A DNA stretch of 64,000 nucleotides. Source: Sphingopyxis sp. GW247-27LB (GTDB lineage: Bacteria > Pseudomonadota > Alphaproteobacteria > Sphingomonadales > Sphingomonadaceae). Under the pieces are notes generated by a model. The model saw nothing but the letters and a program-made list of their open reading frames with translations, did not search any database and was not told the origin of the DNA. A program made the translations under genes and the position numbers. The DNA lies in assembly GCF_002277025.1 (NCBI RefSeq), contig NZ_NIWD01000005.1, positions 1 through 64,000 on the forward strand, read 5' to 3'. Positions 8,499 to 16,996 of this stretch are shown piece after piece (within the stretch, counting starts at the first letter, position 1; every line of letters begins with the position of its first letter).

Positions 8499-9752
8499 GT
8501 GAGCCAACTCGAGTTACCTGCTTATCATCCGCGTCCCGCTCAAGCCGAAGTGGCGTTGGAAGATATCCGCGTCGTTGATTTCACCCATTTCGTTGCCGGT
8601 CCATTCTGCACGATGATGCTGGGTGATTTGGGAGCGGATGTGATCAAGGTGGAGAATGCCGCCCGCGGTGATGACATGCGAATGGCGCAGCCACCGGAAA
8701 TCGGTGGCGAAGGCGGACCGTTTCTCTGGGCAAACCGGAACAAGCGCAGCATCGGACTGGATCTTGCCAACGAAGGCGGTCGCGACGTTGCCCGGCAATT
8801 GATTGCGCAAGCGGACATCGTGGTGGAGAATTTCTCCGCAGGCGTGATGGAGAAATTCGGTCTCGATTATGCGAGTGTCGCGCCTGACAACCCCGGTTTG
8901 ATCTACTGCTCGATCTCCGCTTATGGTCGCGATGGCCCCTTGGCCAAGCGGACTGGCTTCGACCCGATCGCCCAGGCCGAAAGCGGGCTGATGTCGATTA
9001 ATGGTGCGCCAGACGGGCCTGCGATGGCGATTGGAACACCTCTCATCGATATCACTTCCGGCATGATGGCCGGCAATGCTGTCCTTGCGGCGTTGTTTGC
9101 GCGCAGCAGGACCGGACGAGGTCAGCTGGTTGAGGTTGCGATGTATGATCAAGCGATCACCATGCTCGCCTACCAAGCGACGAACTATCTGATAAGCGGC
9201 AGCAACCCTTCCAGGAGTGGCAACTTCAGCCGAACGACCGCTCCCGTGGGCGTTTTCAGTACGCGCGACGGCGATATATTCGTCTGCTGCGCTAACGAGC
9301 GCACCTACCAGCGCCTAGCCATCGACGTGTTGGAGCGGCCTGATCTCGTGGAAGATATCCGCTTTGCCACCAACGCGAGCCGCGCCGCCAATTATGATGT
9401 GATCATGCCACTGATCGCAGATATTTTTGCGAGCGAGACGCGAGCCACATGGCTTCAAAAGATGCGCGCAACCGGCGTTCCCGGAGCGCCCGTGGCGACT
9501 GTTGCGGAGGCGATGACCAGCGCTGAAATCCGCGAACGCGGTCTTGTCAGCCAGATACCACATCCGGTGGCCGGGATGGTGCCCAATATTGCTCCGCCAT
9601 TTCGCTTGAACGGGACACCTGTCGCGGATCCCCGAGCCGCCCCGACGCTGGGACAGCATAATCATGAGGTGCTGGAACAAGTGCTCGGACTGGACAGTCG
9701 GGCCATCGAATCCGTGATTGCGAGCGGTGCGCTCGGTCGGAAGACAAACTGA
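8499..9752 (+). CDS. CaiB/BaiF family CoA transferase
   Basis: A family III CoA transferase or racemase of 417 residues. The frame is open further upstream, but a GTG at 8499 preceded by GGGAG with 8-nt spacing gives the normal N-terminus, with the family start VALEDIRVVDFTHFVAGP. Asp184 in GTPLIDITSG lies at the position of the catalytic Asp of formyl-CoA transferase, which forms aspartyl-anhydride intermediates. It lacks the GHD-NY pair of the racemase branch, so CoA transfer between carboxylates is likely. It is divergent from the TonB receptor and followed after about 50 bp by an MFS transporter. Confidence 0.88.
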   Translation: MSQLELPAYHPRPAQAEVALEDIRVVDFTHFVAGPFCTMMLGDLGADVIKVENAARGDDMRMAQPPEIGGEGGPFLWANRNKRSIGLDLANEGGRDVARQLIAQADIVVENFSAGVMEKFGLDYASVAPDNPGLIYCSISAYGRDGPLAKRTGFDPIAQAESGLMSINGAPDGPAMAIGTPLIDITSGMMAGNAVLAALFARSRTGRGQLVEVAMYDQAITMLAYQATNYLISGSNPSRSGNFSRTTAPVGVFSTRDGDIFVCCANERTYQRLAIDVLERPDLVEDIRFATNASRAANYDVIMPLIADIFASETRATWLQKMRATGVPGAPVATVAEAMTSAEIRERGLVSQIPHPVAGMVPNIAPPFRLNGTPVADPRAAPTLGQHNHEVLEQVLGLDSRAIESVIASGALGRKTN

Positions 9753-9803
9753 CACGACCCAATGGCCCCATGTGAACGTGGCGGCGGATATGCGGAGAGA
9801 ATA

Positions 9804-11126
9804 TTGATAGAACCGTGCTCAACGGACGCGCGTACGATGCACGTCAAGGTCGCCAGGGCATGGTATGTCGTCGGCATCTTGACGTTGATCTATGCGATAT
9901 CGTTCGTAGATCGCTTCATTCTGGCGCTGCTCGCTGAACCGGTCGGACGCGAGTTGCAGCTAGGCGACGGCCAAATGGGTATCTTGTTAGGGGCCGGATT
10001 CGCAATAGTCTATGCCTTGGCTGGACTGCCCGCCGCACAGTTGATCGACCAGCGTGAACGCCGAAAAATCGTTACGCTCGGTGTTTCGCTATGGAGTGCA
10101 GGCACGGTCATTTCGGCCTTTGCAGACGGCTTTGCCATGCTCGCTACCTGCCGCGCCAGTGTGGCGCTTGGCGAGGCTGTGCTGACGCCAGCAGCCATTT
10201 CATTGATTGCCGATCTGTTTCCGGCGCATAAGCGTGCACTACCTATGTCGGTCTATGCATCGATGAGCGGGCTCATGACGATTGGATCATTCGTTATCGG
10301 CGGCGCGACGCTCGGTATTGCGACTTCTTTGGAAGCTCAAATCGGCCTCTCGCCGTGGCGCGGGACGCTCTTGATTGTCGGCTTTCCGGGTCTGCTGCTG
10401 GCCTTGCTGTTCTTCTTAACCGTTCGCGAGCCGCTGAGAAGCGGCGGTCCCGCGACCATCGAAGACACCGCGTTTTCGGCATTTCTGCGCTACCTCTCAG
10501 CAAAATGGAGGTTCTATCTGCCATTCTATCTCGGATCCGCGCTTCTCGTCATGTATGCCTATGCCAACCTTGCATGGTTGCCTACGCTGCTTGTACGAGC
10601 CCATGGCGCAGACCCCGCGACCGCGGGCTATCTCATCGGCCTGACATTGCCCGCCGCGATGTTCGGCATATTCTTCTTTCCTTGGCTATCGACCCGCCTG
10701 GATCGAGCTGGTGAAGGTACCGGCATCGTAAAGGCCTTTCTTATCGCTTCGATCGCGGGGGCACCTTTCCTCATACTCGCCCCCCTTGCCGGCACGACGA
10801 CAACGCTGCTTCTGGGCGTTTCGGGAGGCATGATCTGTCTGGCGACCACAGGTTCGTTAGGCCCCTTGGCGATGCAGGCATTTGGACCAAGCCGGATGCG
10901 CGCGCGCCTGATGGCACTGTCGTTATTATGCACGAGTATGCTCGGCTTTGCGATTGGCCCAACGGCAGTCGGTCTCTTGTCCACACAATGGCAGGGAGAT
11001 CCGATGTCGCTTGGACGCGGACTGTCGGTGCTGGGCATGGTCGCCGGCCCCGGCGCTATCCTATGCTTTGCATTGGCGCTCAGGGGAACGCGCCAGATGC
11101 TAACGGCGAACAATGCCATCGGCTAG
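9804..11126 (+). CDS. MFS transporter (spinster-like / hexuronate-aromatic acid class)
   Basis: A protein of about 440 residues with 12 predicted hydrophobic segments. The first reads ISFVDRFILALL, and a D-x10-G pattern with an R-rich loop (DQRERRK) follows the second segment, both typical of major facilitator permeases. The TTG at 9804, four bases after GGAGAG, gives an N-terminus matching the length of the paralogue at 25672-27003. ATG 9837 is the alternative. The two transporters share many motifs, including VALGEAVLTPAA, so they arose by duplication. It probably carries an organic acid for the pathway. It converges on the regulator gene downstream. Confidence 0.85.
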   Translation: MIEPCSTDARTMHVKVARAWYVVGILTLIYAISFVDRFILALLAEPVGRELQLGDGQMGILLGAGFAIVYALAGLPAAQLIDQRERRKIVTLGVSLWSAGTVISAFADGFAMLATCRASVALGEAVLTPAAISLIADLFPAHKRALPMSVYASMSGLMTIGSFVIGGATLGIATSLEAQIGLSPWRGTLLIVGFPGLLLALLFFLTVREPLRSGGPATIEDTAFSAFLRYLSAKWRFYLPFYLGSALLVMYAYANLAWLPTLLVRAHGADPATAGYLIGLTLPAAMFGIFFFPWLSTRLDRAGEGTGIVKAFLIASIAGAPFLILAPLAGTTTTLLLGVSGGMICLATTGSLGPLAMQAFGPSRMRARLMALSLLCTSMLGFAIGPTAVGLLSTQWQGDPMSLGRGLSVLGMVAGPGAILCFALALRGTRQMLTANNAIG

Positions 11127-11139
11127 GAGGCGCTAGCCG
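11120..11139. terminator. short hairpin between convergent genes
   Basis: CGGCTAG at 11120-11126 pairs with CTAGCCG at 11133-11139 around a six-base loop. Both stop codons of the converging genes lie within it. There is no T-run; a weak bidirectional terminator is plausible. Confidence 0.35.
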
Positions 11140-11939
11140 TTCCGCGTCATGTACCGGTTGCCAGCCGGGTGCCCGAATTCGTCGCGTAAACGCACCAAAT
11201 GCTCCAACGAGATATCGGAAATCTCGTTGTGAACACGCACTGCCTCTTCCACGTCGCCTTGCTTCAGCGCGGTGAGGATTTCACGAAACGCAGGCGCTAT
11301 AGGCAACAGCGGCACCGGCCCGGTCACCTTGCTATAGGCTCGTATGACTTCCGACATCGCAACTGTGATAGCTGAAAAGACTTCGTTTCCTGCAAATTCA
11401 GCGAGCTCGTTCGTGAAATCCACAATACGCTCGCGACGTTCCGGAACGTTGCCATCGTCGGTCAAAGCCTCGATCACGGCGATCTTCGGTATCAACTTGC
11501 CGAAATCGCCGGGGTCTGTCCGTTTGGCGGCAGCACGGATCGCTACCTCTCCTATCATACGCCGGGCATCCATGAATGTTTCCAACGAGACGCGGCCGAA
11601 ATCAACCATATCACGGAATGACTGGCTGATCACACCGATCCCGCTTTCCACGACGAAAGCACCGCCACGACTGCCCTTGCGCAAATCAATCAGTCCAAAC
11701 ATTTCGAGGCTGCGCAACGCTTCGCGCACGGCCGTGCGGCTCACTGCAAACATATCGGCCAGTTCCCGTTCTGGCGGTAGCCGGTCGCCTGGATTCAGTT
11801 CGCCAGCTATCATTTGGGAGCGGATGCTGGCACAAATTTCCTCGAAAATCCGGCGAGTCTTGATCGGCTTATATTTTCCAGCCGGCGGCGCTCGCTTGGT
11901 GCGTTTCTTTTCGTCTGTCGACGATTTTTCGGAGGTCAT
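11133..11939 (-). CDS. GntR-family transcriptional regulator, FadR/FCD branch
   Basis: This 268-residue protein has a Lys/Arg-rich N-terminal extension of about 25 residues, then a winged helix-turn-helix (ERELADMFAVSRTAVREAL, near residues 57-75) and the wing KGSRGGAFV. An all-helical FCD ligand-binding domain (about 100-250) follows. Members of this branch (FadR, PdhR, LldR) bind TGGT-N3-ACCA sites as dimers and are released by acyl-CoA or organic acids. Such palindromes recur in this window, so it is a prime candidate to control the island. The GATCAAATGATC palindrome at 11962-11973 in its own upstream region could be an autoregulatory site (inference). Confidence 0.9.
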   Translation of the reverse strand: MTSEKSSTDEKKRTKRAPPAGKYKPIKTRRIFEEICASIRSQMIAGELNPGDRLPPERELADMFAVSRTAVREALRSLEMFGLIDLRKGSRGGAFVVESGIGVISQSFRDMVDFGRVSLETFMDARRMIGEVAIRAAAKRTDPGDFGKLIPKIAVIEALTDDGNVPERRERIVDFTNELAEFAGNEVFSAITVAMSEVIRAYSKVTGPVPLLPIAPAFREILTALKQGDVEEAVRVHNEISDISLEHLVRLRDEFGHPAGNRYMTRNG

Positions 11940-12125
11940 GAGTATCTGGAACTCTACTTGATGATCAAATGATCCTCACCGTATCGCCGGGTCGGCCATG
12001 ACACAAGCCGACCGCCGGATTGTATCAGGCCGAGCTAAAGAAAAAGCCATTTTATCTATTGCAAACGCGGATGCCGAAGCGCCCGTGCCGGACCAGAGGC
12101 GGCAGCAAGCTCGTGCCCATGCGCG

Positions 12126-12860
12126 GTGACAGTGGATAACACAGCGAGACCAAGCTACCAGTCCCCGATGGATAATCTGTTTTCCGATCGCTCCGTTTGC
12201 AAGCGGGCGTTGGCGCGAGCCGACATCGAGCACTTACTCAGACAATCATCACCCTCTCATCTGATCGACTGCGATCTGGAGGAAGCCGATCTTGCCGGCC
12301 TGGACCTGTCTGGTTGGACATTCGAGCGTTGCAGCCTGCGCCGCGCCGATTTCGCAGGCTCGAAGCTGGAAGGAACGACTTGGCGGTCGTGCCGCGCACC
12401 TCTTGCCCAATTTACCGGGGCCGATTTGAGCGATGCAACCGTTATCAGCTGCGACTTCAATAATTGCATCCTACGGCGATCGACCCTCGCCGCTGCGACC
12501 TTCGAGCGATGCAAGCTGACAGGCGCGGATATGTCGGAAGCCAAAGCCCTCGACGTTCGCTTTGAGGAAACCTTGCTGATCCACGCCAAATTGCCAGGAT
12601 ACTCTTTCCGCAAGCAAACCTTGAAGAAGATCGATTTCGGACAAGCCGATCTGCGCAAATGCGACTTTCGCGCTTCAATATTCGAGGAATGCAGTTTGCG
12701 CGATGCGGTCTTGACGGGTTCGCGCTTCGACGGCGCCGACTTGCGAGGCGTTGACCTCGGCGGCTTGCGGCTTGTCGATGCCAGCCTGTTTCGCGGTGCG
12801 ACGATCTCACGCGAGCAGGCTGGCCAGCTCTTGAGCGAACTGGGGCTCAATGTGCGGTGA
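12126..12860 (+). CDS. pentapeptide-repeat protein (Qnr/MfpA-like fold)
   Basis: About 230-244 residues. From residue ~45 almost the whole protein follows the A(D/N)LXX periodicity, as in LEEADLAGLDLSGW and GADLSDATVISCDF. This predicts a right-handed quadrilateral beta-helix interrupted near the middle (RKQTLKKID). Proteins of this shape and size include Qnr and MfpA, which mimic DNA and protect gyrase, but many homologues have no known role. The start is uncertain: GTG 12126 or ATG 12168, with no clear ribosome site. It stands alone, between the GntR gene and the reductase, with no evident link to catabolism. Confidence 0.85.
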   Translation: MTVDNTARPSYQSPMDNLFSDRSVCKRALARADIEHLLRQSSPSHLIDCDLEEADLAGLDLSGWTFERCSLRRADFAGSKLEGTTWRSCRAPLAQFTGADLSDATVISCDFNNCILRRSTLAAATFERCKLTGADMSEAKALDVRFEETLLIHAKLPGYSFRKQTLKKIDFGQADLRKCDFRASIFEECSLRDAVLTGSRFDGADLRGVDLGGLRLVDASLFRGATISREQAGQLLSELGLNVR

Positions 12861-13162
12861 GGCCGAGCCATATCTTGCCGGATTGTGACTTCCGATCAAT
12901 TGGCCTCACTTAGAGTGAGTTCGAAACCACCAAACAGCGAAATCCGCCGATCTGCGCTTGCAATGGGCGTCGTCGCCAAAGAAAAACCGTCAAATTAGCT
13001 TTGGCGGAAGAGATCGTCTGCCCTTCATGCAGTCGCATTCGAACAACGAACTCGTCGATAGTCGTATGTCCGCCTCGCTCAATGTCGCCCAGTTCGTAAC
13101 CCCACGGGCAAGGAGCGCCGCGCATTTTTCCGCGACCGCTCATACCGGTCGTCCGCGGTGTC
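12861..13162. other. 302-bp intergenic stretch, nothing recognised
   Basis: This lies between the converging pentapeptide-repeat and reductase genes. A 78-codon minus-strand frame (12910-13143) is present but matches no family I know. No repeat, hairpin or operator is evident. Confidence 0.5.
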
Positions 13163-15175
13163 CTAAACTTGCCGAGCTACGTCATAGGCACGCGCGATGT
13201 TGGCGAAGATCGTGCCCGCGTTCTCCGACACGGCGTCATGTGCATCGCCTACGACGAAAGTTTCCGCGCCGATCCCATTCGCAAGTTCGAGCAGACTACG
13301 GTCGGACCGGCGATCACTAGCGAACACGATCGTGTCGATGCCGTCGAGAAGTTCTCGCCCGGCGTCTGTGACCAACCAGACGTCATCGTTCCCGCCGACC
13401 TCGATACCGCGCACATCCTTGACGCGCCGCACGCCCTTCGCGTTCTGCCGGTTCAGAAGATACCAGCGATCATGCCCCGCCAGTTTTTGGGCGAAATGGC
13501 CATGAGCCTCCGCTACGATCACGCTGCGGCCACCCTCAGATAGATAGTCGGCTATCAGCATTCCGTTCTGATCGCCGCCGATGACAAGGATATTGTTGCC
13601 CGGCTCCATATGGTCTTCAAGAAGCTCGTCGACCATCATAATCTGAATGTTGGCGGCCTTCATAACGATGTCGATCATATTTTGAGGCACTTCGGGGATG
13701 CTGCCGCTGGCTATGAAGACGACATCCGGAGAAATCGCGCGAAGCAGCGCTTCGTCGACAGTGGTTCCCAGCTTCACATCCACCCGATATTTTGCCAATT
13801 GCCCCTCATACCATGGAACAATATCGGCGATTTCCTTACGGCCCGGAATCATCGCCGCGAAATTCATCTGGCCGCCCAGCCGGTCGCGCCTTTCGCACAA
13901 TGTTACGTCGTGCCCTGCAAAGGCTGTTTGACGCGCAGCCTCCATACCAGCCAGCCCACCACCAATAACCAGAACCTTCTTCGACGCATCTTTCGCGCTA
14001 TCGCGAACATCGACGCAGACCAGTTCGCGTCCGACCCGAGGATTGACCACGCAGCTTGCGGCTCCGCCTCGACGTAGATGTTCGTCGATACAGCCGCGGC
14101 AATCCGCCAGGCAGGGCCTGATGTCCCCCAATTCGCCCCGACGAGTCTTGCCGAAAAAATCGGAGTCCGCAATCGAGGGGCGCCCCATGCACACAAAATC
14201 CGCTTTGCCCTCAACAACCAGATCGCGCGCCATGCGAGGATCCTTGATTCGTCCGATCGTGCCAATGGGAATAGAAACCGTCGGCTTCACCGCCGCGGCA
14301 AGATCGGTGTAGCACCCCTGCGGCTCATACATCGGGGGAATCGTCAGCTTGGGAGACCCGACCAGCCCTGCAGTTACCGTGATATAATCTGCTCCCGCCG
14401 CCTCGGCTAACGGGGCCAGGCGACAGCTATCCGCGAGCGTCCAACCATCTTCGCCGAGATAGTCATCGCCATTATATTTGAGACCGACCGCTATGCGGTC
14501 GCCCACAGCCGCCTTCACGGCTGCGACGATACGAAGGAGAAAGCGGGTACGATTTTCGAAAGAACCACCATATTCATCAACACGGCGATTAAACAGCGGA
14601 GTGAGAAAGTTGCTGATAAGATAGCCGTGCCCCGCATGTATTTCGACGAAGTCGAAGCCGGCTTCGGCAACCCGCGTCGCGCCTTGCGCGAAATAGCCGA
14701 TAATCTGTTCGATTTCTTCCAATTCCAATGCGCGGTTGACCTGGGCGGTCTTGCGCCCGCCCCCGTCTGCGCGTGCATTTCGGACGTTCGACGACAAGCC
14801 GGAGGGTGATAACAGGTCGCCACCCGGGCCAGTTCCTTCCGTACCGCCGCCGTTCCAGAGCTGAATGCCAAATTTCGTGTCATATTGATGGATAGCGTCG
14901 ACCATTCGCCGCATCGAAGGAATAACGTGGTCGCTATAGAGTGCCAAGCCGTTGATCCGCGTGGGCACTTCCGGCGGTATGACCTGCGAGGCGCCGATCG
15001 CCATCATGCCCGGCTCACCCTTCGCCCGCTCAGCGAAATATGCGATCATTCCGGGAGTTACTTCGCCGTTTTCATCGACCTCAATGCCTGACGACATCCC
15101 GGCCATCATCAGACGATTGGCGACCTGCATCGGGCCAACCTTCATGGGCTGAAAAAGCTCTGGTAGAAACTCCAT
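13163..15175 (-). CDS. FMN/4Fe-4S/FAD enoate reductase (Old Yellow Enzyme family, FadH/BaiCD-like)
   Basis: This is a 670-residue three-domain flavoenzyme. The N-terminal TIM barrel carries the FMN/substrate motif HAGHGY at about 180-185 and the GGSFENR motif. Cys355, 359, 362 and 375 form the iron-sulfur pattern C-x3-C-x2-C-x12-C. A C-terminal FAD/NAD(P) part begins with VLVIGGGLAGMEAAR at about 403. Relatives are 2,4-dienoyl-CoA reductase and bile-acid enoate reductases, which reduce C=C bonds next to carbonyls. The second ATG (15175) is used because GGGAG sits six bases upstream, whereas it abuts the first ATG. A TetR operator lies upstream. Confidence 0.92.
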   Translation of the reverse strand: MEFLPELFQPMKVGPMQVANRLMMAGMSSGIEVDENGEVTPGMIAYFAERAKGEPGMMAIGASQVIPPEVPTRINGLALYSDHVIPSMRRMVDAIHQYDTKFGIQLWNGGGTEGTGPGGDLLSPSGLSSNVRNARADGGGRKTAQVNRALELEEIEQIIGYFAQGATRVAEAGFDFVEIHAGHGYLISNFLTPLFNRRVDEYGGSFENRTRFLLRIVAAVKAAVGDRIAVGLKYNGDDYLGEDGWTLADSCRLAPLAEAAGADYITVTAGLVGSPKLTIPPMYEPQGCYTDLAAAVKPTVSIPIGTIGRIKDPRMARDLVVEGKADFVCMGRPSIADSDFFGKTRRGELGDIRPCLADCRGCIDEHLRRGGAASCVVNPRVGRELVCVDVRDSAKDASKKVLVIGGGLAGMEAARQTAFAGHDVTLCERRDRLGGQMNFAAMIPGRKEIADIVPWYEGQLAKYRVDVKLGTTVDEALLRAISPDVVFIASGSIPEVPQNMIDIVMKAANIQIMMVDELLEDHMEPGNNILVIGGDQNGMLIADYLSEGGRSVIVAEAHGHFAQKLAGHDRWYLLNRQNAKGVRRVKDVRGIEVGGNDDVWLVTDAGRELLDGIDTIVFASDRRSDRSLLELANGIGAETFVVGDAHDAVSENAGTIFANIARAYDVARQV

Positions 15176-15228
15176 CGTCATCTCCCGTAATTCCTGCCGC
15201 GCGACACAGCGACGGCCCGATGTTTATT

Positions 15229-15242
15229 ACTTGCCGACAAGC
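15229..15242. promoter_or_regulatory. TetR operator candidate upstream of the enoate reductase
   Basis: ACTTGCCGACAAGC is a short imperfect palindrome 54 bp upstream of the reductase start. Its half CCGACAAG is also found in the palindrome just upstream of the neighbouring tetR gene, linking the two. Confidence 0.45.
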
Positions 15243-15354
15243 AATCATCTTTCGAACTGATTGTCCATACCAAACTTTCACGGACCGTCCGATCCGCGTC
15301 ATCGGGCGGGAAATGCGTCTGCAAGCAGGTTCGATATTGGGCGAGGCGCGCGCG

Positions 15355-16041
15355 TCAGAGATTGACGTCCGCGTGCGCGAACAGCCTCCGTATCAATTCG
15401 AGGAGGTCCATCGCGAGTTTGTCGCCTCCCGCCTCTCCGGGTTCATCCCGCATGGACTCACTGATCAACGCAATGATCGCCCGTGCCTGAACATTGGCGT
15501 CAATATCGCCACGGAATTGCGATGCCGCCTGTGCCTCGCAAATGTGGACTGCCAACCGGGAACGCCAACGCCGGGTCATGTCTTCAACGGACGCGCGGAG
15601 TTCCGGCATGCCGAAACGCGCTTCGTGCCGGATGGCATGGAACGCCGCCGTGCCTTCGGGCAAATGTCGGGCACTCGCGACGTGAGCCCCAACCAAAGCT
15701 GTTACGGCATCGACACCGGTCACTCCCAGAGTGACATCGTCAAATACCTTCGTCATCCAGCTGTCCATGTCGTTGAGCAGTGCCTGAACCATGCCCAGCT
15801 TGGTCTGGTATCGCTCGACTGGAAGCCCGCGACTGTAACCAGCCCGAATTCCCACCTCGGCGAGACTCGTGCCGCGAATGCCATTCTGCCCTATCAGAGT
15901 AGCTGCTGCCTGCAGCATCCGGCGCTGCGATTCCTCGCGCCGATCCGCCTGTGTGCGATGCGGCGCAGTCGCGGAAGCCTGACGCGCCCTTGCATTGGAG
16001 TGTTCCGAATTAGCGTCCATTTGCCCGCTATAAGTCATCAT
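15355..16041 (-). CDS. TetR-family transcriptional regulator
   Basis: A 228-residue repressor with a hydrophilic N-terminal tail of about 30 residues, then the TetR DNA-binding domain. The helix-turn-helix is GTSLAEVGIRAGYSRG, near 57-72, and an all-helical ligand domain follows. Two adjacent ATGs follow GAGGA at 16042-16050. The gene is transcribed in the same direction as the enoate reductase (173-bp gap) and has its own 18-bp palindrome 19 bp upstream. It therefore probably represses itself and the reductase until a pathway compound binds. The ligand is unknown. Confidence 0.9.
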   Translation of the reverse strand: MMTYSGQMDANSEHSNARARQASATAPHRTQADRREESQRRMLQAAATLIGQNGIRGTSLAEVGIRAGYSRGLPVERYQTKLGMVQALLNDMDSWMTKVFDDVTLGVTGVDAVTALVGAHVASARHLPEGTAAFHAIRHEARFGMPELRASVEDMTRRWRSRLAVHICEAQAASQFRGDIDANVQARAIIALISESMRDEPGEAGGDKLAMDLLELIRRLFAHADVNL

Positions 16042-16059
16042 TCCTCAATAACAAGGCCG

Positions 16060-16077
16060 ACTTGTCGTCCGACAAGT
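16060..16077. promoter_or_regulatory. TetR autoregulatory operator candidate
   Basis: ACTTGTCGTCCGACAAGT is an 18-bp nearly perfect palindrome (one central mismatch pair) ending 19 bp before the tetR start codon. This is the usual place and size for a TetR operator. Confidence 0.6.
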
Positions 16078-16102
16078 AAATCGCATGTCGGTTTCCGGGT
16101 GA

Positions 16103-16951
16103 TCAGGCAGCATCGCGACTCAAGAAGTCCGCAACTATCGTGTTGAACGCCTCTGCCTTTTCCCATTGCACCCAATGGCCACATTTCGGAAAGAGATGCA
16201 CTTCGGCATTTTGGATCACTTTACCAAAATAGAACGCCCCATCCGCAGGATTGACGCGATCTTCACGGCCCCAGAGAATCAGCGTCTCATGCTCGATTTC
16301 CCAGAGTTTTTCCTGCCAGAAGGGATCGAGAATGTGATCGCGCCAAGGCGGCGCAGCAATCACGTCTGGACGGGTGGCCGCCTTGACACGTTCCTTCACC
16401 AGTTCCGGCGTGATGACCGACTGATCATACACGAGCATCTCAAGGACGCCGCGCATCTTTTCTTCGCTCGGCCCCTCCCCTGCGTAAAAGGTCGCCATGC
16501 GGCAAGTGCCTTCGGTCGGGAAAGGCGTGAACATCGGCAGCATGCCGCCCGGCCCCATCAGCACCATACGGCGGACACGCTCCGGAAAGCGCAAAGCGAT
16601 GCTCAGCGCTTGCCCGCCGCCCATCGAATTGCCGACTATGTCCGCCTGCGCAATACCCAACGCGTCCATCAGGCCTAACGTTACATCAGCATAGCGGCCC
16701 ATCAGGCCCCCACCGGGTTCGATCTTGTTTTCCGACGAGCCGAAGCCTGGCATGTCGGGCACGATGACGCGACCGAGCCTTTCAGAAAGCGGCCCGATGT
16801 TGCGGATATAGTTGCTCACGCCGCCCGATCCCGGCCCGCCACCATGCAAAAGCAACAGCGGTACTTCGCGATTCTCGCCGGACTCGACATAGCTGATGCG
16901 GACACCGTCGATCTCGATCGTGCGTGCATCCAGATTGGTGGACAGCGTCAT
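16103..16951 (-). CDS. alpha/beta hydrolase, meta-cleavage-product (C-C bond) hydrolase type
   Basis: A 282-residue hydrolase close in pattern to BphD, MhpC and HsaD. It has the oxyanion loop LLHGGGPGSGG at about 35-44, nucleophile Ser109 in GNSMGG, Asp231 in WGREDRV and His259 in KCGHWVQWE, all in the family's spacing. These enzymes split the C-C bond of 2-hydroxy-6-oxo-dienoates left by extradiol ring cleavage. The gene precedes tetR and follows a CoA ligase by 45 bp, so the released acid may be activated at once. A second hydrolase of the same type is at 58131-58970. Exact substrate unknown. Confidence 0.88.
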   Translation of the reverse strand: MTLSTNLDARTIEIDGVRISYVESGENREVPLLLLHGGGPGSGGVSNYIRNIGPLSERLGRVIVPDMPGFGSSENKIEPGGGLMGRYADVTLGLMDALGIAQADIVGNSMGGGQALSIALRFPERVRRMVLMGPGGMLPMFTPFPTEGTCRMATFYAGEGPSEEKMRGVLEMLVYDQSVITPELVKERVKAATRPDVIAAPPWRDHILDPFWQEKLWEIEHETLILWGREDRVNPADGAFYFGKVIQNAEVHLFPKCGHWVQWEKAEAFNTIVADFLSRDAA

Positions 16952-16996
16952 GTATGTTTCCTCTCGCGAAATTGTTGCATGTGACCGTTCAGATCT

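Noticed and set aside
12910..13143. 78-codon minus-strand frame in the gap between pentapeptide-repeat and reductase genes
   Set aside because: No motif, signal peptide or ribosome site is seen; it may be old transposon debris, but I cannot support that.
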